Assembly (NCBI GenBank): GCA_002943765.1
Contig: PQWQ01000003.1
Coordinates: 1 to 64,000, forward strand
Length of the DNA: 64,000 nt
Direction: 5' to 3'
Origin: Psoroptes ovis
Lineage: Eukaryota; Arthropoda; Arachnida; Sarcoptiformes; Psoroptidae
The notes under the pieces are model-generated. The model made no database searches. It saw only the letters and a program-made list of their open reading frames with translations, and was not told the origin of the DNA. How positions within the stretch are numbered: the first letter of the stretch is position 1; each line of letters opens with the position of its first letter. Shown here piece by piece: positions 22,416-34,200 of this stretch. The translations under genes and the position numbers were made by a program.

Positions 22416-25026
22416 TCAATTATTATTATCATCAGAAAAATTATCCGAACCACTTGAATCACCAAGAACGTTCATTTTGAGAAATAGATCAGGATAAATA
22501 AACATGTCTTCGAATAGATTATTTGATTCTGTTGAATTCGATCGCATATGTATCATGCTTAACCATTTATTATTATGTGCATTAAATTTTTCTTTACAAA
22601 CACGATCAAACAGGATTCGAGCTTGATCAGTATCACAATCGGCCAATATGTCCAGTGTAAAATTACACAAGGTTTTGATCCGGTAATTTTTGTCGTACAT
22701 TAATTCGATTAGATAATCAATCAGTTCTATTCGAATTGGAAATATTTGAATAATTCAAATGAGATTCACCATTAGTTTTAAATTAAGAAACTTACTTTTA
22801 TTTTCACACAAAGCATTTCTTCTTTGATCATCTGTTTGTTTTATCAATGAATAAAGGCAATAGATTGCATTCGATACGATACGGTCATTTTCTTGATTTA
22901 CTTAAAGATAATTAAGACAAATGAATTAAGAATTCTCGAAATGATTCCATTTTATGACTTACGATTTATAATATTAAGCAAATGATCAATCATTTGATTA
23001 TCAATAAAATATCGAGCCATTTCTTCATCATTTAACATTGTTGCTTTTGATATCATATTCAACAGATAACTGAGTGCTTCTGGTTGATTCAATTTTTTAT
23101 CGGTGATTCGATAATTACTGATGAAATCAATGATCGAGTGTTGCTGGAATAAACTAATCCATTGATCTTGTTCGATTGCAGATGAAAAGTTGAACAGAAT
23201 TGCTGAACATTCAATCTGTACCTCGGTGGATGATGATGATTGTCGAATAGATTCGAATAACCTGTTAACGATATTCGAATCTAATTTCAAATTTGTATAT
23301 TGTTGATAATGACAAGTGATATTGCGACATAATCGTAATAAATGAACATCACAATCATCGATAGCCATGTTGATCAATTCGGATAAACGTTCATCATTAT
23401 TTTCAATCATTATCATTGCTAAATCTTGGTTGTTGATGGCTAAATTTGTTAAGAGTTTAATAACAATCGATTTATAATCGATATTAATGAACACTTTGGC
23501 CATAAGAAATTCAATAACAGGTTCATGTTGTTTAAATAATGATGAATATTTTTGTTCACAGCTGATTAGGTAGAAAATTGAAACAATTATGGAAGAATAG
23601 CGATCTTTGAGGAAAAATGACATTAATTTCGGTACAATACCGGATCGTATCAAATGCGAACGGATATCTCGATCAATCATAAGGTTATACAATAATTTCA
23701 GAGTATTTACGATTAATAATTCATTATCAAGGTAAAGTAATGGTGTAAGGTTCTTGTATATTGAATATTCTTTGATTAATTGTTTATTTTCAATGAATAC
23801 GGATAGTTTTTTCAAGAACAGTATTACAATCAACAACAGTTCTTGATTATTACGTTCGAATAATAATTTACCCAATATCGATATGATACCTTTTTGTTGT
23901 ATTTTGAATTCCAGTTTTAAATCTTCACTAATATTTAGTAATATATACAATGTATAACGAAACAATATGTTTTGTTTTTGTATCAATGTTTGATGTTGCA
24001 GTGAAAGACGTTCATATTCATTGCGTATATCGCCATTATCATTATCATTTTGATTATTGTTATTATCATTATTTTCAATAGTTTCACGTTTTTTCATCAA
24101 TTCTTTCAGCCATGATTCTTGCCGTAGCATTTCATAATATATTAGTTCGAGGCATACGGAACCGACCTTATACTACACACCAATCAAAGATATCAATTAA
24201 TTTAGATCATTTTTGAAATAAATGAATACTTACGTTCGTAATTGTAAAATGAAAATCGGTAAATCTACTAAAATGACCAAATATACAAGCAATACATATG
24301 GCTAGTTCGATGGATTTTTTACCATCTTCCCGAAACACTCGACTTAATGCACACAATAATGTATCATTTTGGCTTAAATTTTCAAGCGAACAATCAACAT
24401 TTGATAATGAATGCAATATTAGATAGGCACCTTTGATTTTATCATCTAGTTCTTCATATAAAAGCTCAATATAATTATCAAGATTTCTAATTGAAATCGA
24501 AGACGATGATATTGTTGAATTCAAATTATCAATGATATCAGAGGTCAAAATGAATTGTAAAAAATTATATGTTAACAATGGTGAATATTGGTCATTTTGT
24601 ACCGATAAACATTTCAAACATTTACGATCCAATTCCAGCAATTGCCCGAGTAATTCTTGATAATTTATGATTGGTATTACATGACTTTTTCGAAGGATTT
24701 TGCGAGCAATTTTTTCAATATTTACATTTTTATTCGATTGATTTGGATCAAGTTTATTGATTTTGATTCTAAATTAATGTAAGAAAACATAAGAAAATAT
24801 TTTAAACCAAATAAATCAATTAATACTTACATTTGTTTACAACTTTGATTACGAACAATCGAATTTCGCTGTTCACCAATTGAATCATAATAAACAATGA
24901 GACATTTATTTTTGAAATCGGTATGAATTCGTTTGAAGATTACATTCTGTTTCAAAATAAGAGGAAAGATAATCAAATAATCGATTACAATCGTTGAAAA
25001 CTTACCTTGTGTTGTAGCGGATTCAT
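22416..25026 (-). CDS. KIFAP3: Kinesin-associated protein 3 (KAP3), heterotrimeric kinesin-2 subunit
   Basis: Non-motor armadillo subunit of kinesin-2, linking the KIF3A/KIF3B motors to cargo in intraflagellar transport and axons. Six exons: 25026-25006, 24946-24831, 24768-24234, 24172-22963, 22900-22796 and 22726-22416, giving 765 residues (human 792). The tiny first exon (MNPLQHK) is supported by the phase-0 splice into NVIFKRIHTDFKNKCLIVYYD, matching the human start. Anchors include DNYIELLYEELDDKIKGAYLIL, RVFREDGKKSIELA, LFLKKLSVFIENK and CNFTLDILADCD. The short C-terminus ends in Asp/Asn/Ser low complexity and lacks the vertebrate Gly/Tyr tail. Head-to-head with RFC4. Confidence 0.95.
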
Positions 25027-25424
25027 TGTTAAAGATGGTCAAAATAAGATAAATCACCAATTAGGGTCAAACAAATATTTCAAATTTTTCAATTATTTTC
25101 ACCCTCAGTAAATACTGGTCACCCTTAGAAACATCACATCGAAATGGATTTGAAAATGAGTATTTTTTGTATATTTTGATTTGTATTTTGATTATTTTGA
25201 TCCATTTGAAACGCTATATAATTTGAACCATAAGTCCCCAGAGAGAATTCAAATGTCAAAATCATTTGAATTCAATGAGCTTCATTCGATGACAGTAGCT
25301 CCATCTATCGATCAGATTTTGAAATATTACTTCGAGCATTTTTTCTTGTAAATATTCGATTGCCGCCAATTCAGTTGAATCCAGCTGATTTTTGACAATT
25401 AATAATTGAATTTAGTGAATTAAC
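25027..25424. promoter_or_regulatory. Bidirectional promoter region KIFAP3/RFC4
   Basis: 398 bp separate the two divergent start codons, so both promoters must lie here or within the 5' ends. The region is AT-rich, with a local inverted motif TTCAAATG..CATTTGAATTC (25247-25276). No TATA box position can be defended. Confidence 0.6.
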
Positions 25425-26477
25425 ATGGATTCACAACCAACAGCTTCGCCGAAATCGCTGAAATCATGGGTAGAAAAATATCGTCCATCACAGCTGAATG
25501 ATATTGTTTATCAAAATGAAATTGTTCAATCATTAGAAAATATTATCAATTCACATGCGAATAATTTACCAAATTTTCTATTTCATGGTCCACCTGGAAC
25601 AGGTAAAACATCGACAATTATTGCATTGTCCAAACAGTTATTTGGTCCAGATTTATACAAGAAACGTATCTTGGAATTGAATGCATCCGATGAACGTGGT
25701 ATACAAGTGATACGTGATAAGGTGAAGCTATTTGCTCAACAAACAATATCAGCATCGAAAGATAATAATGAATCGATACCTGCTTTAAAGATTATAGTTT
25801 TGGATGAATGTGATTCAATGACCAAAGATGCACAATCAGCTTTACGGCGAATAATGGAAAAATACTCGAAAACAACACGTTTTTGTTTGATTTGTAATTA
25901 TGTATCGAAGATTATTGATCCATTGATATCACGTTGTGTTGTTTATCGTTTTAAATCGCTGAAAAATGATTTAATTCGATCAACACTGTTGAAAATTGGT
26001 GACAATGAAGGTTTCAATGGCTTGAATGATGAATTATTGGATACATTGACACAAATATCGGATGGTGATCTACGTAAATCGATTACATTACTGCAAACAA
26101 TGTCAATGATAAGTCGAAATGATGATAAAGATACTGAAAATTCCAATAAATTAACCACAGATGATGTATATGAGATAGCTGGACAAATACCACAGAGGTA
26201 CATTAATAATTATTTCTTAATCTGCTGCCATAGTAAATCATATGCCAAATTGTTGGATGAAACCAAGAAAATCGTTCGTGATGGTTATTCGATTCAACAA
26301 TTCTTATATCAGCTACAAGAATGGATAGCATTAGCTGATGAAAGCCTATTGACAGATGGTCAAAAATCGAAAATTTGTTGGGAAATTGCCCAAGCTGATA
26401 AGCGGCTGCTGGATGGTGGTGATGAATTTGTTCAACTGTTACATATTGGTTCATTTATGATGCAAACAATGTCTTGA
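25425..26477 (+). CDS. RFC4: Replication factor C subunit 4 (clamp loader)
   Basis: AAA+ subunit of the PCNA clamp loader at primer-template junctions. Intronless, 350 residues, normal for the family. The RFC boxes are present: WVEKYRPSQL, Walker A GPPGTGKT (55-62), LNASDERGIQVIR, Walker B LDECDS (126-131), sensor-1 CLICNY and the arginine finger SRC (169-171). RFC4 rather than RFC2 or RFC5 is supported by LFGPDLYKKRILELNASDERGIQ and the C-terminal DEFVQLLHIGSFMMQTMS. Walker B reads DECD rather than the usual DEAD; the catalytic Asp-Glu pair is intact. It converges with NEK9, the stops being 12 bp apart. Confidence 0.95.
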   Translation: MDSQPTASPKSLKSWVEKYRPSQLNDIVYQNEIVQSLENIINSHANNLPNFLFHGPPGTGKTSTIIALSKQLFGPDLYKKRILELNASDERGIQVIRDKVKLFAQQTISASKDNNESIPALKIIVLDECDSMTKDAQSALRRIMEKYSKTTRFCLICNYVSKIIDPLISRCVVYRFKSLKNDLIRSTLLKIGDNEGFNGLNDELLDTLTQISDGDLRKSITLLQTMSMISRNDDKDTENSNKLTTDDVYEIAGQIPQRYINNYFLICCHSKSYAKLLDETKKIVRDGYSIQQFLYQLQEWIALADESLLTDGQKSKICWEIAQADKRLLDGGDEFVQLLHIGSFMMQTMS

Positions 26478-26489
26478 TTCTTTTCTATT

Positions 26490-29254
26490 TTAAATTTCAT
26501 TAATCCAAGAATAACTCTGAAAATGTATTTAAAAAAATTAAAAGGGTCATAATTTTTTAAAATTCGAAATTTACTTACAAATTGTGATTGTGTTTCGGAT
26601 GATTGATCCATCAACAACAGCATATCTCGTTGTAATTGTTTAACAATATTTGTCGAATGTTTTGTCGAATCGATCAATTGTAATGATGATGATGATAATG
26701 ATTCAGATGAAGATGATGTTGATGGTGGTGGTGGCGGTGGTGGTTTATGTTGTTTTTTTGTCGAATCAACCAACACATACACCATATCATGATGACAATA
26801 AATATCGTTGATGATCAGGGAATTTTCTGGTGATGTTTTCGTAAGGTATACATTAAGGATTGATTGAGCAAACAATATGATTTGTTGTCGACAATCGATA
26901 CGTTCAAGGTCATTGATTCGACGAATAATTATTTTTGGTTTCGTAATTTTTATAATCGAATAATCGGGTCCATAATTTTTAATGATATCCATCACTGATT
27001 CATTGTGATTAGCAATGATGAAATCATTCTGATTCAAAGCATCATCAGTCATCGTTGCTGGTCTTGTTGTTAAATCACAGGGTTCATAATTATCTTTAGT
27101 TGTACGCGACCCAATAAAATATACGGAATCTTTCGTAAGCATCACTGTATAATTGGATCCAACTTTGATTTTCTTTACACGTTGTTTAGGTTTTAATGGT
27201 GATACACGTATCGGGTGGCGAACCTGATCCCAATGACCAGCACCAAGTTGACCATATGTATTATCACCGGCACCAATTATTGTGCTATCTTCCAATACGA
27301 AAAAAGAATGTCGTTCTCCAAGGCATACACTCTTTACTCGTTTAGTTATCGAATAACATTTCATTGGTTTTTGGACAACTTCGTAGATTTGTTGATTCGA
27401 TTTACAACAATTGATGTAATCATAATAAGGATAATGATTCAATGCCAGCTGATTGAAACAATTATCACCACAAAGCCAAATTGAACCACAATCATCGATA
27501 AATGCTGTTGAATTAGGACCACAACATACACTTTTTACCCTGCATTCTAATTGAATATGAGCTGGGAATAGAATCGGCCGTTTATCATCGATATTTGGTA
27601 TTCCAAGTTTATAGAATTCATTCGAACCCCAACCATAACAATCACCATTCGAAGATACGACCACAATATGATCGTTGCTGCATGATATATCGACCACGTT
27701 GATGTCTAATAATTTATTAACAATTGTTGGTCGATATATATTGTGTTGCTCATCACTACCCAAACAATGACTTTTGTAATCACCACAGCTGTATACTAAT
27801 CCATTACGATCAACAAATACGCTAAAACCATTACCGCATGCAATTTTAATGATTGAATTATTTAAACATTTGATTAATCTTGCTTCGGACAGCGAATGAA
27901 TGCTATGTCCATGACCTAGTTCACCATTAGGCCCATAACCCCATGAATAGCAATGATTACTATTTGAAATGGCTATCATATGTCGATCACTGATTGCAAT
28001 TTGTTTAATTGAAAACGTGGGTGAACATGTCATTTTGATCAATTTTACGCCCAGATCTTGTTTGGAAAGATTTAGTTGAAAAATATATGAATGATAACTG
28101 GTAAAATTAGGTCTTGGAGAGCTGAGTTGATCGATTATCAGCAAATTCTGTATTGAATTTTGATTATTTAAATTATTATAACCTTTAAGATTTTCAATCG
28201 ACAGATTATTCATCATGACTTTGATTTGTTTCACAATTTGTTGGGCCGTAGGTCGTTTATTAGGGTTATGTTGTAGCAGGCTATTCAGCAATTTTTCAAA
28301 TGATTTTGAATATTTCCCATTGAATGATATGGCATTTTTGTGTCCCTAAATTATGGCGAATTACAATTAATCAAAATATTTAAAGATTATAGATTTACCC
28401 TGATAATTTTCGGTATCATCCGTGCAATAATGCCAACATTATCAAGTTGATTGACAGCCTGTGACATTTCGTACAGTACACAACCCATTGACCATATATC
28501 AACAGGTTTGTTATAGGCTTTTCCTGCGTACTTTGAAATTGAATCATTAAGTGAAATAATTCGAAATAATTTCAAAAAATCAAAGGTTAAAACCTACTAT
28601 TTCGGGACAAATATACACTGGGGTACCAACAAATGAACGTGCATCACTATTCGGTATCAAAATTTTTGAAATACCAAAATCACCAAGTTTTAGAAAACCT
28701 TGTTTATTCAAAAATATATTCTTTGTTTTAATATCACGATGTATAACATTATTGAAATGTAAATAATTGACTGCATTCGACAATTGGAGAAACAAGGCCA
28801 ATATTTCATATTCACATAACGAGCAATTCAACTGGCTCAAAAATGATTTCAACGTCCCGGCATCAGCATATTCCATTTCAATATAAAATTTATCATGCCA
28901 TAGGAAGCTACCCATGTATTTAATGATGTTTTCATGTTTTAAAATGGACAAAATACGAATTTCATTGATTGCCAAATCAATTTCATTGTTATAATCGAAA
29001 AACGAGTTGATATTGATCATTTTCAGTGCAACATATTGACAAATATTGTTGTCTTGTTTACGACACAGGTACACGTAGCCGAATGAACCTTTTAAAAGGG
29101 TTGAAAATTGAATAATTTCACAAATTTTCAAAGGACAAATACCTCTTCCAAGAATCTTGGTCAATTCATATTTTTTATCATCGATTCGAAACAAGATTTG
29201 ATTCGTTGTATTTGATTGCTGTCGTTGTTGTTCACCATGATCAACCGATTCCAT
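26490..29254 (-). CDS. NEK9: NEK9-like kinase with RCC1 repeats (Nercc1)
   Basis: NIMA-related Ser/Thr kinase; the NEK9 type acts in mitotic spindle and centrosome separation upstream of NEK6/7. Five exons: 29254-29143, 29088-28598, 28530-28399, 28345-26579 and 26516-26490, giving 842 residues (human NEK9 979). Kinase motifs: glycine loop GRGSFGYVY, YVALK lysine, IHRDIKTKN, GDFGISK and GTPVYICPEI, all intact. About seven RCC1-type blades follow (e.g. SWGYGPNGELGHG, GWGSNEFYKLG, GAGDNTYGQLGAG), then a poly-proline/serine linker. NEK9 is preferred over NEK8 because the RCC1 region is followed by an extra tail and contains CGDNCFNQLALN, like NEK9's CGLNEFNKLGLN. The 9-residue last exon (SYSWINEI) is inferred. 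Confidence 0.85.
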
Positions 29255-29614
29255 TGTATATTTCTCATTGATTTGTCCACAAAAACAAAACTAATCTAAA
29301 ATAAAATTTTTGGAAAATCTATAGACTTCAATTCCCCCCCCCATTTTCGACTCATATACTCATGTATAATTTCTATGGGAATTATCAAGTGGAAATCAAT
29401 CAACAAACAATCGAAATCAAAGACAAATCAATTGATCTAATTATTGATTTGGGAAAAAATTGAAAATTGAAAAGGTTCAATTTTTGAAAATAAATGAATG
29501 AATGGATTTAATTATTATTGATTCAATCGAATTTTTCAATTATTTCATTCTGAAACAATACATATTCATTAGGGATTATAGATTTATTCTAATATTTTAA
29601 CCAATTCAAATTAA
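29255..29614. other. Spacer, NEK9 upstream / UQCR11 downstream
   Basis: 360 bp without an open frame. A run of nine C at about 29333-29341 stands out in this AT-rich DNA. It presumably holds the NEK9 promoter and the UQCR11 polyadenylation region. Confidence 0.5.
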
Positions 29615-29864
29615 CTAATTTTGATCTTCATCTTTGAATTTATAATTCAATACAGGAACATAGATCAATACATCTCTCCAATCGCAGAAGAATGTCACAG
29701 CTAAGAAGCCGGTTGCACCGAAAATTGCGCCAGATCTTGCCCTATGAATTCAAATGATTAATTAACCGAATCAAAACAATTCAAAATCAAACTGACCATC
29801 TTCGTCCAATGCTCATCATGTATGGCAAGGTGATTCCTGGTCGTACACCTTTGATTTGAGCCAT
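29615..29864 (-). CDS. UQCR11: Cytochrome bc1 complex small subunit (QCR10-type)
   Basis: Small single-helix accessory subunit of respiratory complex III, bound near the Rieske protein. Two exons, 29864-29797 and 29741-29615 (55-bp intron), encode 64 residues, as expected for this tiny family (human 56). The membrane helix GAIFGATGFLAVTFFCDW followed by RDVLIYVPVLNYKFK aligns with the human GAVGLVWATDWRLILDWVPYINGKFK. The splice completes a Trp codon (RRW) and keeps frame. It is divergent from NDUFS4, its partner on a 267-bp shared upstream region. Confidence 0.88.
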
Positions 29865-30131
29865 CGTGTTTTGGGTTAATTAAAATAGAAATCTATAGAC
29901 TTGATCACACAAAAAATGACTTTTAAATGAATTAAATTTTGATTTTTTTAAATATTTTGATTCAATTTGCTTGCTTATGACGATATGATCAAAAATAAAT
30001 GTTTGACCTTTTTTTAGCTCTTTAAAAACAAATCTACGTCCGTAAACGACGTATTCGAATTTTTTTTGTTTTTGTTTTGTTTTTCTCGAAGCTAAAAACT
30101 GAATTAAATTTAATTAAAATCAATTTCCACG
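29865..30131. promoter_or_regulatory. Bidirectional promoter region UQCR11/NDUFS4
   Basis: 267 bp separate the ATG codons of a complex III and a complex I subunit gene. A notable feature is ACGTCCGTAAACGACGTATTCG at about 30037-30057, with the inverted half-sites TACGTC/GACGTA. It is a CpG-containing island in otherwise CpG-poor sequence and could be a bZIP-like (TGACGT-type) site; this is inference only. Confidence 0.55.
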
Positions 30132-30842
30132 ATGGCTTTTCGTCAATTAATTGGATCCAAATGGTCACAGCTCAATCTTTTGTCATCATTTGAATCAAGG
30201 TTTGTCATTATTTCATGTGTTTGATGAGTTTGAGTTGATTTAATTTATGATTAATTCAATGGTAAAGAATATTAGCATCAACCAGACACCAATCGTCAAC
30301 AAAAAATCCATACGTAAATGGTGATTGTGAAGATAATTCAATAGTGCTGGCTGATGCTGAAAAAGTATCCCGTATTGAAAAATTAAAAAATTCATATATC
30401 GACATTGATAAACCAAATGTATTATCAAATATATCTGGAATACCGGCTGAACATGTAAAAAATCGTCGTGTAAGAATTTATCGGCCAGCCAAAAACGCTA
30501 TGCAATCCGGTACATTTGATACGAAAAATTGGAAATTGGATTTTGAAACACGTGAACGTTGGGAAAATCCATTGATGGGTTGGACATCTACGTAAGTAGT
30601 TTAACCCTTTAAAATCCAAAAAACCTTTATACTCGCCTTTACATTTTTCCACGTAAAACACCAGCGGTGACCCGAAATCAAATCTTCATCTATGGTTTTC
30701 GACCAAAGACGAGGCGATCGCTTATTGTGAACGTAATGGTTTCAATTATGAAGTGGATGAAACACATCAACGCCGTAAGCTGCATAAAACATATGCCGAT
30801 AATTTTTCATGGAATAAACGTACACGTGTTGGTTCAAAATAA
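30132..30842 (+). CDS. NDUFS4: NADH:ubiquinone oxidoreductase Fe-S protein 4 (complex I, 18 kDa)
   Basis: Accessory subunit at the N/Q-module junction of complex I, needed for its late assembly. Three exons: 30132-30199, 30268-30591 and 30665-30842, with introns of 68 and 73 bp and consistent phases, giving 189 residues. The N-terminus is a targeting peptide (FRQLIGSKWSQLNLL). The body has GIPAEHVKNRRVRIYRPAKN, MQSG, TRERWENPLMGWTST and FSTKDEAIAYCERNGF. The C-terminus NFSWNKRTRVGSK is almost identical to the vertebrate NFSWNKRTRVSTK. The terminal RVxxK phosphosite motif is kept. Confidence 0.97.
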
Positions 30843-31295
30843 TTTTTGAAAAAATCAAAAAACAAAATCGAATCATTTAACTTTGTTTATTAATTGAGTT
30901 GAGTTGAATTGAATTGAATTAGTGATGACTTGTCAATAAATAAATAATCGTTTATTCATGTCAAATCTTTGACCGATGAAATCAGTGATAGTTTAAAGGT
31001 CATAATTTCAAAGGCATTTATTATTATAGACTATGACTATGAAATTACACACAGAGAGATGTGAATGTCAAAGTTAAATGAAATCAATGAAATTGAAATA
31101 GATAGAATACAATTAAAAGGGTTGATATCAATCAATCAATCTTGGTCAAATTATTTTTAAAAACTGGAATTCAATATATGGTTCTTAAATCGATGATTTG
31201 TATAATATGTGAGGATATTTTCAAATGTCCAAATGAGTCAATGAGCCAATGTCAATGGTTGATGATCAATGATTGAATTCAGTCATTATTTATGA

Positions 31296-34200
31296 TTATT
31301 TTTTATTATTATCATTAGTTTGAGCAAATAATATTCCATGATATAGAATGCCATTGATTTCCATGCTAACCGTCAATTGTCGATCCAATGTTACGCCATC
31401 TAAGGTGGTTGGAAACAATTCAATTCAATTAAAAACCTTGGATGACCCTAAGAAAATTCAATGAAAATGCTTACCCTTGCTCGATATCTTCAAATGGGTA
31501 CTTGGAAATGTATTCATTGCATTCAACATGAAATTCTATTTTGGGATGGAAAAATGGATGGATTAATTAGGTAATTGATGTTAAGGTTTTAAAGGGTCGA
31601 AGGTCAAATACATACATCATCACTATGAAATTTTTTTGAAGGTGTAACACCGAATAAATCTTCGTAATTTGTTTTTCGATTTAGCGAATTTAATTTTGTT
31701 GTTACAGCTGATAATGATGATGCTGAGGATGATGTACAATTATTGTTGTTGTTATTCGTAGCCGTGGTCGACTTATCATCGCTTTGATTATTTGTATTAT
31801 TTGATTTCGCTGAGTGATTATTTCGAGGGTTAATCTCTAAATTCAAAGCTTCACTGTGATTATTATGATGGTGATGATGACTGCTACTACCGCTACCTGG
31901 TAATGAATGTGAGTATGACGGGGTATGATTTGGTGATGCATCACTTGCATTGTCTTCATCATCTTTTCGAAAATTTTTTAAAGGGGGTGGAGTGAGGGGT
32001 GGTAAAAATTCAATTCGAATTACTCATTTTTATTTAGTCAAAAACAATAAGCTCATAAATACCTGATGAATGACCTTGCGACAGTGATCGGTGATTATTA
32101 TGATGACCATTCAACAAATGTCTAGAGACTAGACTTAATGGTGATGATCGATCATCATTAAGATTATTGTTATTGGATGATGTGGATCTATTATTATTTA
32201 CAAATAATGATGTACGATTAAGATATTGTTGTGCTTGTTGATTAAATGATGATACGGATGATGATTGCTGCGGCTGATGTTGCGGCGTTAATCCTGATGA
32301 TTGTGGAGGTGGCGGTGGTGAATTCAATAGATCAGGATATTGTCCATAACTTGATCGCCGTCCTTCACGACGATTACCATCAATGGCCATTTGCAACTCT
32401 TCCGGATGACTTAATCGTTCTTTTTCACATTCATATGGATATAAATATTTCATATATCTGATAAATTCGAGGGTCAAAATAATTAAATTTAAGGTCAAAT
32501 ATTTACAATTTTCAAGATTAAAGATACTAACTGTGTACGTAGGGTAAATGCTGCACTTGTTATCGATGATGGTAGGCTAAGACCTTTGGTTATTTCACGC
32601 CATATTTTCTTGTTGATCACTTCGACAAGACCACCACGTGCAACTACTAATTGATATAATTCATAAAGATCGAGCACTTGTTTGGCCATGATTGGAATGC
32701 GATTGATTGGTGTACCTAAATATATTTTCAATTCAATTAATTTCAATTTTTATTGATTTAAATCAAATAAATCAAGTCGATATATCAGAACAAAAATCCA
32801 TGAAATAAACAAGTACCAATCAATAAATAAATGTAAATAAATCAATCAAAAATAAGAATTGATCAAAAATATTTGATAAAAATCCCCCAAGAAATTATTG
32901 AGAAATGATAATTAAATACATTAAATGTGAGCCAATAGAATCTTGAAGTTTTTGAATTTTCAATAATAATTTAAGAAAATTGATTTGCCCTTAAGGTCTT
33001 AAAGGTTCAAAATATTCGAAAAATCAATGATAATAATAATTGTGATTATTTTCATTTTTTCAAATCATTTTCGAATCATTTTTTGTTTTAATATCGAACC
33101 AAAACCGAACACATTCACTCAGTCAAACTGGTGCCAAACCATTGCACCACCATTTATTTGGTTTCGATTTGAAACAACAACCTGAAATCAACAGCACAAA
33201 ATCTGTTGATGATGAATCGATAAAATAATAAATGCATATGTGTTTGTATGTGTGTAGGGTTATACCCTTCTTCTTCTCATTTAAAAGCCAAAAGGCTGGA
33301 AAACAATTTATTGATTTTGATTTCTTCAAATTTCTTATTTCATTTCATTTGATTGGTTTGTTGTTATTAAAATAATAAGAAATCAATTTCTTCGAAAAAC
33401 CTTTGCCTAAGAAATTTCGATTCAAGGACATACACTTGGTAATTATATTTATCTTATGACCAAACACCAAATGAATGAATATGAATCAATTTTTGATTCA
33501 AATCAAAATATTTCGAAAAATCAAAAATATTTCAAAATCAACCAGTCGATGGCTGGTTGGCTCGTTCAATCAGTCAGTCAGTCAGTCAGTCGACTCGATA
33601 AGTCTCGGCCAACCAAAGACCCTTTTCTTTGGATTCATTTTGAATTATCAACGTATATTAGGCTATCCGAAAAGTCCGATCCCGCTTAATCAATAGTTGT
33701 TCTTCATGAAAATCGGCCAGAACTTTTCGGACACCCTTAAATAATAAAATCGAAAATTCTCGAGAAAAACAAAGCATTATCACATTAAATATATTTTTAA
33801 ATATTATTATTTGGACACACACACACATACATTAAAGACCGAGAAATTAAAAAACAAAGGCCTTAGAATATAAGGTTAGTGTTTATATGTGTGTGTAATA
33901 AACGATCAATAATAAATGATAATGATAATAATTGTATTGACTTTTGGCTTTGGTTTGGTTTGGTTTGATTTGGGCCATTATTAAATGCCAAATGAATTTA
34001 ACCAGAAAAAAAAATTAGAAAAAATGAAAATAATCAAGGTAAAATGATTATTTGGCATTTGAATTGAATTGCTTTTTGTTTTTTGCTGGGTTTTTTTTAA
34101 TATTGAATACCTAGCATTGAATCAAAGCGAAAAAACCTTTGAAGACCTTATAAAGACCTTAGAAAAGACCCTAGAAAAGCCAAGAAATCATTGCTTTAAT

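Noticed and set aside
33456..33696. Two overlapping plus-strand frames near the CAGT repeat
   Set aside because: They run through simple repeat and a mini-MITE inside ARID3 intron 3.
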